From contig DLMH01000099.1 of the NCBI GenBank assembly GCA_002478115.1, positions 6,278 to 70,277 on the forward strand: a DNA stretch of 64,000 bases, in the 5' to 3' direction. Below the pieces are notes generated by a model. The model was given only the letters and a program-made list of their open reading frames with translations. It did no database searches and had not been told where the DNA came from. The stretch is from Candidatus Acidiferrum typicum (GTDB lineage Bacteria; Acidobacteriota; Terriglobia; Acidiferrales; UBA7541). A program made the position numbers and the translations under genes. Shown here one piece after another: positions 61,955-64,000 of the stretch. The first letter of the stretch is position 1. Each line of letters begins with the position of its first letter.

Positions 61955-63445
61955 ATGAACCTTCGCAAAATATTCTGTCTGCTGGGGGTCGTTCTGGCGG
62001 TTTCCTCTGCGGTTATCGGTCAGACCGAGCGAGATCGTACGGCAGCCATCGCATCGGCCCTGGCTGCCCACGATTTCGATCAGGCCTTGGAATTACTCCA
62101 ACCAGCGATCAAGCAAGCCCCTGAGAACGCCAAATTGTGGACGCTGCAGGCGCTGGCACTTTCCGGAAAAGGGGATACTAAGGGGGCTCTCGGAGCTTAT
62201 CAGAAAGCTTTGAAGATCTCCCCGGAATATCTCCCCGCCCTCGAAGGTGCGGCGCAGCTCGAATACGACGCCGGCAGCCAGAATGCGGTCCCTCTCTTGA
62301 AACACATGCTGCGGCTGCGGCCCAACGATCCAACAAGTCACGCCATGCTGGCCGTTCTCGCCTACAAGAAAGGCGACTGCGCGCAGGCAGTGGAGCATTT
62401 CGCCGCGAGCGGCCCCCTGCTTGATTCGCAACCAGCAACGCGGGAAGAATACTGTGCATGCCTTCTGAGACTGGAGCAACCGGAGAAAGCAATTTCGGTC
62501 TACCAGAGGGCTCTCGAACTAAGCCCAGAAGACAGCGATGCGCGCCGCCAATTGGCGGCCATCCAACTAACGACCGAGCGGCCCAAGGAGGCGCTGGAGA
62601 CACTCGCTCCCCTGCTTCAGAAAGACAGTCCCGACGTCAAGACCCTTGAACTTGCCTCTTCCGCTTATGAAGCGGAGGGGAACACTCTGCTAGGCGTAAC
62701 CACCCTTCGCCAGGCAATCGTTATGGACCCGCACGACGTGGATCTGTACCTCGATTTTGCGGTCCTTTCCATAGACCACCAGTCTTTTCAAGTGGGGATT
62801 GACATGGTGAATGTTGGATTGAAAGCAGAACCCAAGTCCGCCCCCTTATACGTGGCGCGGGGCGTCCTCTACGTACAACTGGCCAAGTACGAGGAGGCAG
62901 AGAACGACTTTGATCGAGCAGATCAACTCGAACCCAATCAGGGAATCGGTTCCGCCGCGCAAGGATTGGAACAGGTCCAATCGAACGATCCAGATCGAGC
63001 CCTGCGAACCGTGCAATCCAAACTGGCCAGTAAGCCGAATGATCCTTACCTGCTCTATCTTCAGGCGGACATTCTCACCCAAATGGGACAGGAACCCGGA
63101 AGCCGGAACTTTCAAACCGCGCTTCGATCGGCTAAGAAAGCCGTTGCCTTGCAGCCGACCCTGGTCCCGGCACGAGACGTGCTTGCCAAACTCTACTTGC
63201 AGGCGGGGCAAACTCAGGCAGCGATCGACCAATGCCGGGAGATTCTGAAGCTCGATCCAAAGGATCAGACAGCCTTGTATCATCTGATCCAAACCCTGCG
63301 GAAGACGGGGAACACTAATGAGATCCCCGATTTGCTCAAGCGCCTGGCCGAACTGCGTGTGGAAGCCACGAAAAAAGAGACTGAACATAACCGTCACAAA
63401 TTGGTTGAGGCGGGAGCTCCATCAAGCGAGCCCTCGCAACCGTAG
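61955..63445 (+). CDS. Exported TPR-repeat protein (496 aa)
   Basis: The signal peptide MNLRKIFCLLGVVLAVSSAV (through Ala-Val-Ile-Gly-Gln) leads to a solenoid of about eleven tetratricopeptide repeats. Clear units include LWTLQALALSGKGDTKGALG then AYQKALKISPEYLPALEGAA, AISVYQRALELSPEDSDARR, and PARDVLAKLYLQAGQTQAAI then DQCREILKLDPKDQTALYHL. TPRs mediate protein-protein binding, and this protein is probably periplasmic or outer-membrane associated. The gene lies between the intact and the broken CRTAC1 genes. TPR, CRTAC1 and Oar-type receptor genes often sit together in Acidobacteriota, so a shared polymer-related role is possible but unproven. Confidence 0.9.
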   Translation: MNLRKIFCLLGVVLAVSSAVIGQTERDRTAAIASALAAHDFDQALELLQPAIKQAPENAKLWTLQALALSGKGDTKGALGAYQKALKISPEYLPALEGAAQLEYDAGSQNAVPLLKHMLRLRPNDPTSHAMLAVLAYKKGDCAQAVEHFAASGPLLDSQPATREEYCACLLRLEQPEKAISVYQRALELSPEDSDARRQLAAIQLTTERPKEALETLAPLLQKDSPDVKTLELASSAYEAEGNTLLGVTTLRQAIVMDPHDVDLYLDFAVLSIDHQSFQVGIDMVNVGLKAEPKSAPLYVARGVLYVQLAKYEEAENDFDRADQLEPNQGIGSAAQGLEQVQSNDPDRALRTVQSKLASKPNDPYLLYLQADILTQMGQEPGSRNFQTALRSAKKAVALQPTLVPARDVLAKLYLQAGQTQAAIDQCREILKLDPKDQTALYHLIQTLRKTGNTNEIPDLLKRLAELRVEATKKETEHNRHKLVEAGAPSSEPSQP

Positions 63446-63549
63446 CCTCCACTGGCGAAATTTCGAGTAATCCTTTACCCAAGGACTAGAGAGATCGATA
63501 ATTAAGCTTTAATTCGCTGACTTCCAGTTCAGAGGCCAAGTTCCGGAGA

Positions 63550-63909
63550 ATGACTCTCACACGTCGCAAGTTTGTCCGACTCTGATTGAGTTCTCTTTTG
63601 TCGCTGGCAGGCGAACGGACACTCCGGGCACAAGGCATGTCCCGGCGCACGGCCAAAGCAATGGCCAGAGCGGCCCCCTCTGGACGCCCCTTCCATGCTC
63701 ACTTTGTGGACATCGCTTTTGAGGCCGGACTTCGCGCCCCTGTGATTTACGGGAGCGTGGACACCAAGAAATACATTCTGGAAGCCACAGGCTGCGGCTG
63801 CGCCTTTTTGGACTTCGACAACGACGGTTGGATCGACATTTTCCCGCTTTCGGGCACTCACCTGGCCGCCATGAAGAATCCCGTCATGCTGGCAAGTGGG
63901 ATGATGTGA
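63550..63909 (+). pseudogene. Broken Tat-exported CRTAC1-family gene
   Basis: From ATG 63550 the frame reads MTLTRRKFVRL, a twin-arginine leader, then an in-frame TGA at 63583-63585, then LSSLLSLAGERTLRAQGMSR. The CRTAC1 opening follows (FVDIAFEAGLRAPVIYGSVD, then KYILEATGCGCAFLDFDNDG and WIDIFPLSG). After that block the similarity ends within about 18 residues at a TGA (63907-63909). Family members continue for several hundred residues with FG-GAP blades and an ASPIC/UnbV end. The gene therefore has both a nonsense codon and a truncation. The small remaining frame from 63586 may still be translated from TTG, but an exported product is unlikely. Confidence 0.7.
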
Positions 63910-64000
63910 CCACTCAACTGGAAAGGACTCGGGATAACGTATACTGTGCTAGATTATATTTCCTAAGGCGGAACAATACTCGTGGACATTCGTGACGTAG

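Noticed and set aside
1-64000. CRISPR arrays, prophage, rRNA operon or complete tRNA genes
   Set aside because: No regularly spaced short repeats, no phage structural or integrase genes, no rRNA sequence and no full cloverleaf were found on reading the window.

Overview
The window is about 64 kb of a fairly GC-rich bacterial chromosome. The combination of traits points to Acidobacteriota, probably a soil or sediment member of the Terriglobia-like lineages. The traits are two very large TonB-dependent receptors with an N-terminal carboxypeptidase-regulatory-like domain (Oar type), three secreted VWFA-related proteins of the kind abundant in this phylum, a PknB-type kinase fused to a PD40 propeller, CRTAC1/UnbV and TPR proteins, and dispersed 'TGTCATCC(C/T)GAG' hairpin repeats. 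This is inferred from gene content; no rRNA gene is present to confirm it. No CRISPR array, prophage or complete tRNA was found.

Layout. 0-11 kb: 5' part of recA, a REP-associated tyrosine transposase (RAYT) with REP hairpins around and inside it, hydroxybutyryl-CoA dehydrogenase, an ECF sigma / anti-sigma / zinc-ribbon operon, an FAD oxidoreductase, DinB and HicB-like proteins, and an S41 protease. 11-22 kb: a UvrD-like helicase with a RecB-type nuclease end, then three VWFA proteins and a Ser/Thr kinase-propeller. 19.9-25.6 kb (minus): the ileS-lspA-rluD block, with the third VWFA gene behind its own strong-looking promoter. 25.8-28.2 kb: two TonB-family proteins. 28.3-33.5 kb: a secreted unknown, TerC, a VOC-like protein, and a glycogen-debranching-type glucosidase coupled to a truncated GH63 glucosidase fragment. 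33.9-38.2 kb: a lipoprotein propeller gene broken by an in-frame TAG, and a small secreted protein.

38.6-55.3 kb is the most coherent block, a nucleoside and deoxyribose scavenging island. Minus strand: ALDH16-type aldehyde dehydrogenase, unknown, deoC, exported nucleoside hydrolase, TonB-dependent receptor, ribokinase. Plus strand: pyrimidine-nucleoside phosphorylase, nupC, purine nucleoside phosphorylase, cytidine deaminase, exported amidohydrolase/deaminase. Together these could take nucleosides from outer-membrane uptake, through periplasmic hydrolysis and deamination and inner-membrane import, to glyceraldehyde-3-phosphate and acetate.

55.3-64 kb: an intergenic region with a truncated tRNA 3' half, a second large TonB-dependent receptor with operator-like dyads, a CRTAC1/ASPIC-UnbV protein, a TPR protein, and a broken Tat-type CRTAC1 gene.

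Three genes are visibly broken or truncated (GH63 fragment, lipoprotein propeller, Tat-CRTAC1). Several intergenic regions carry strong dyads.
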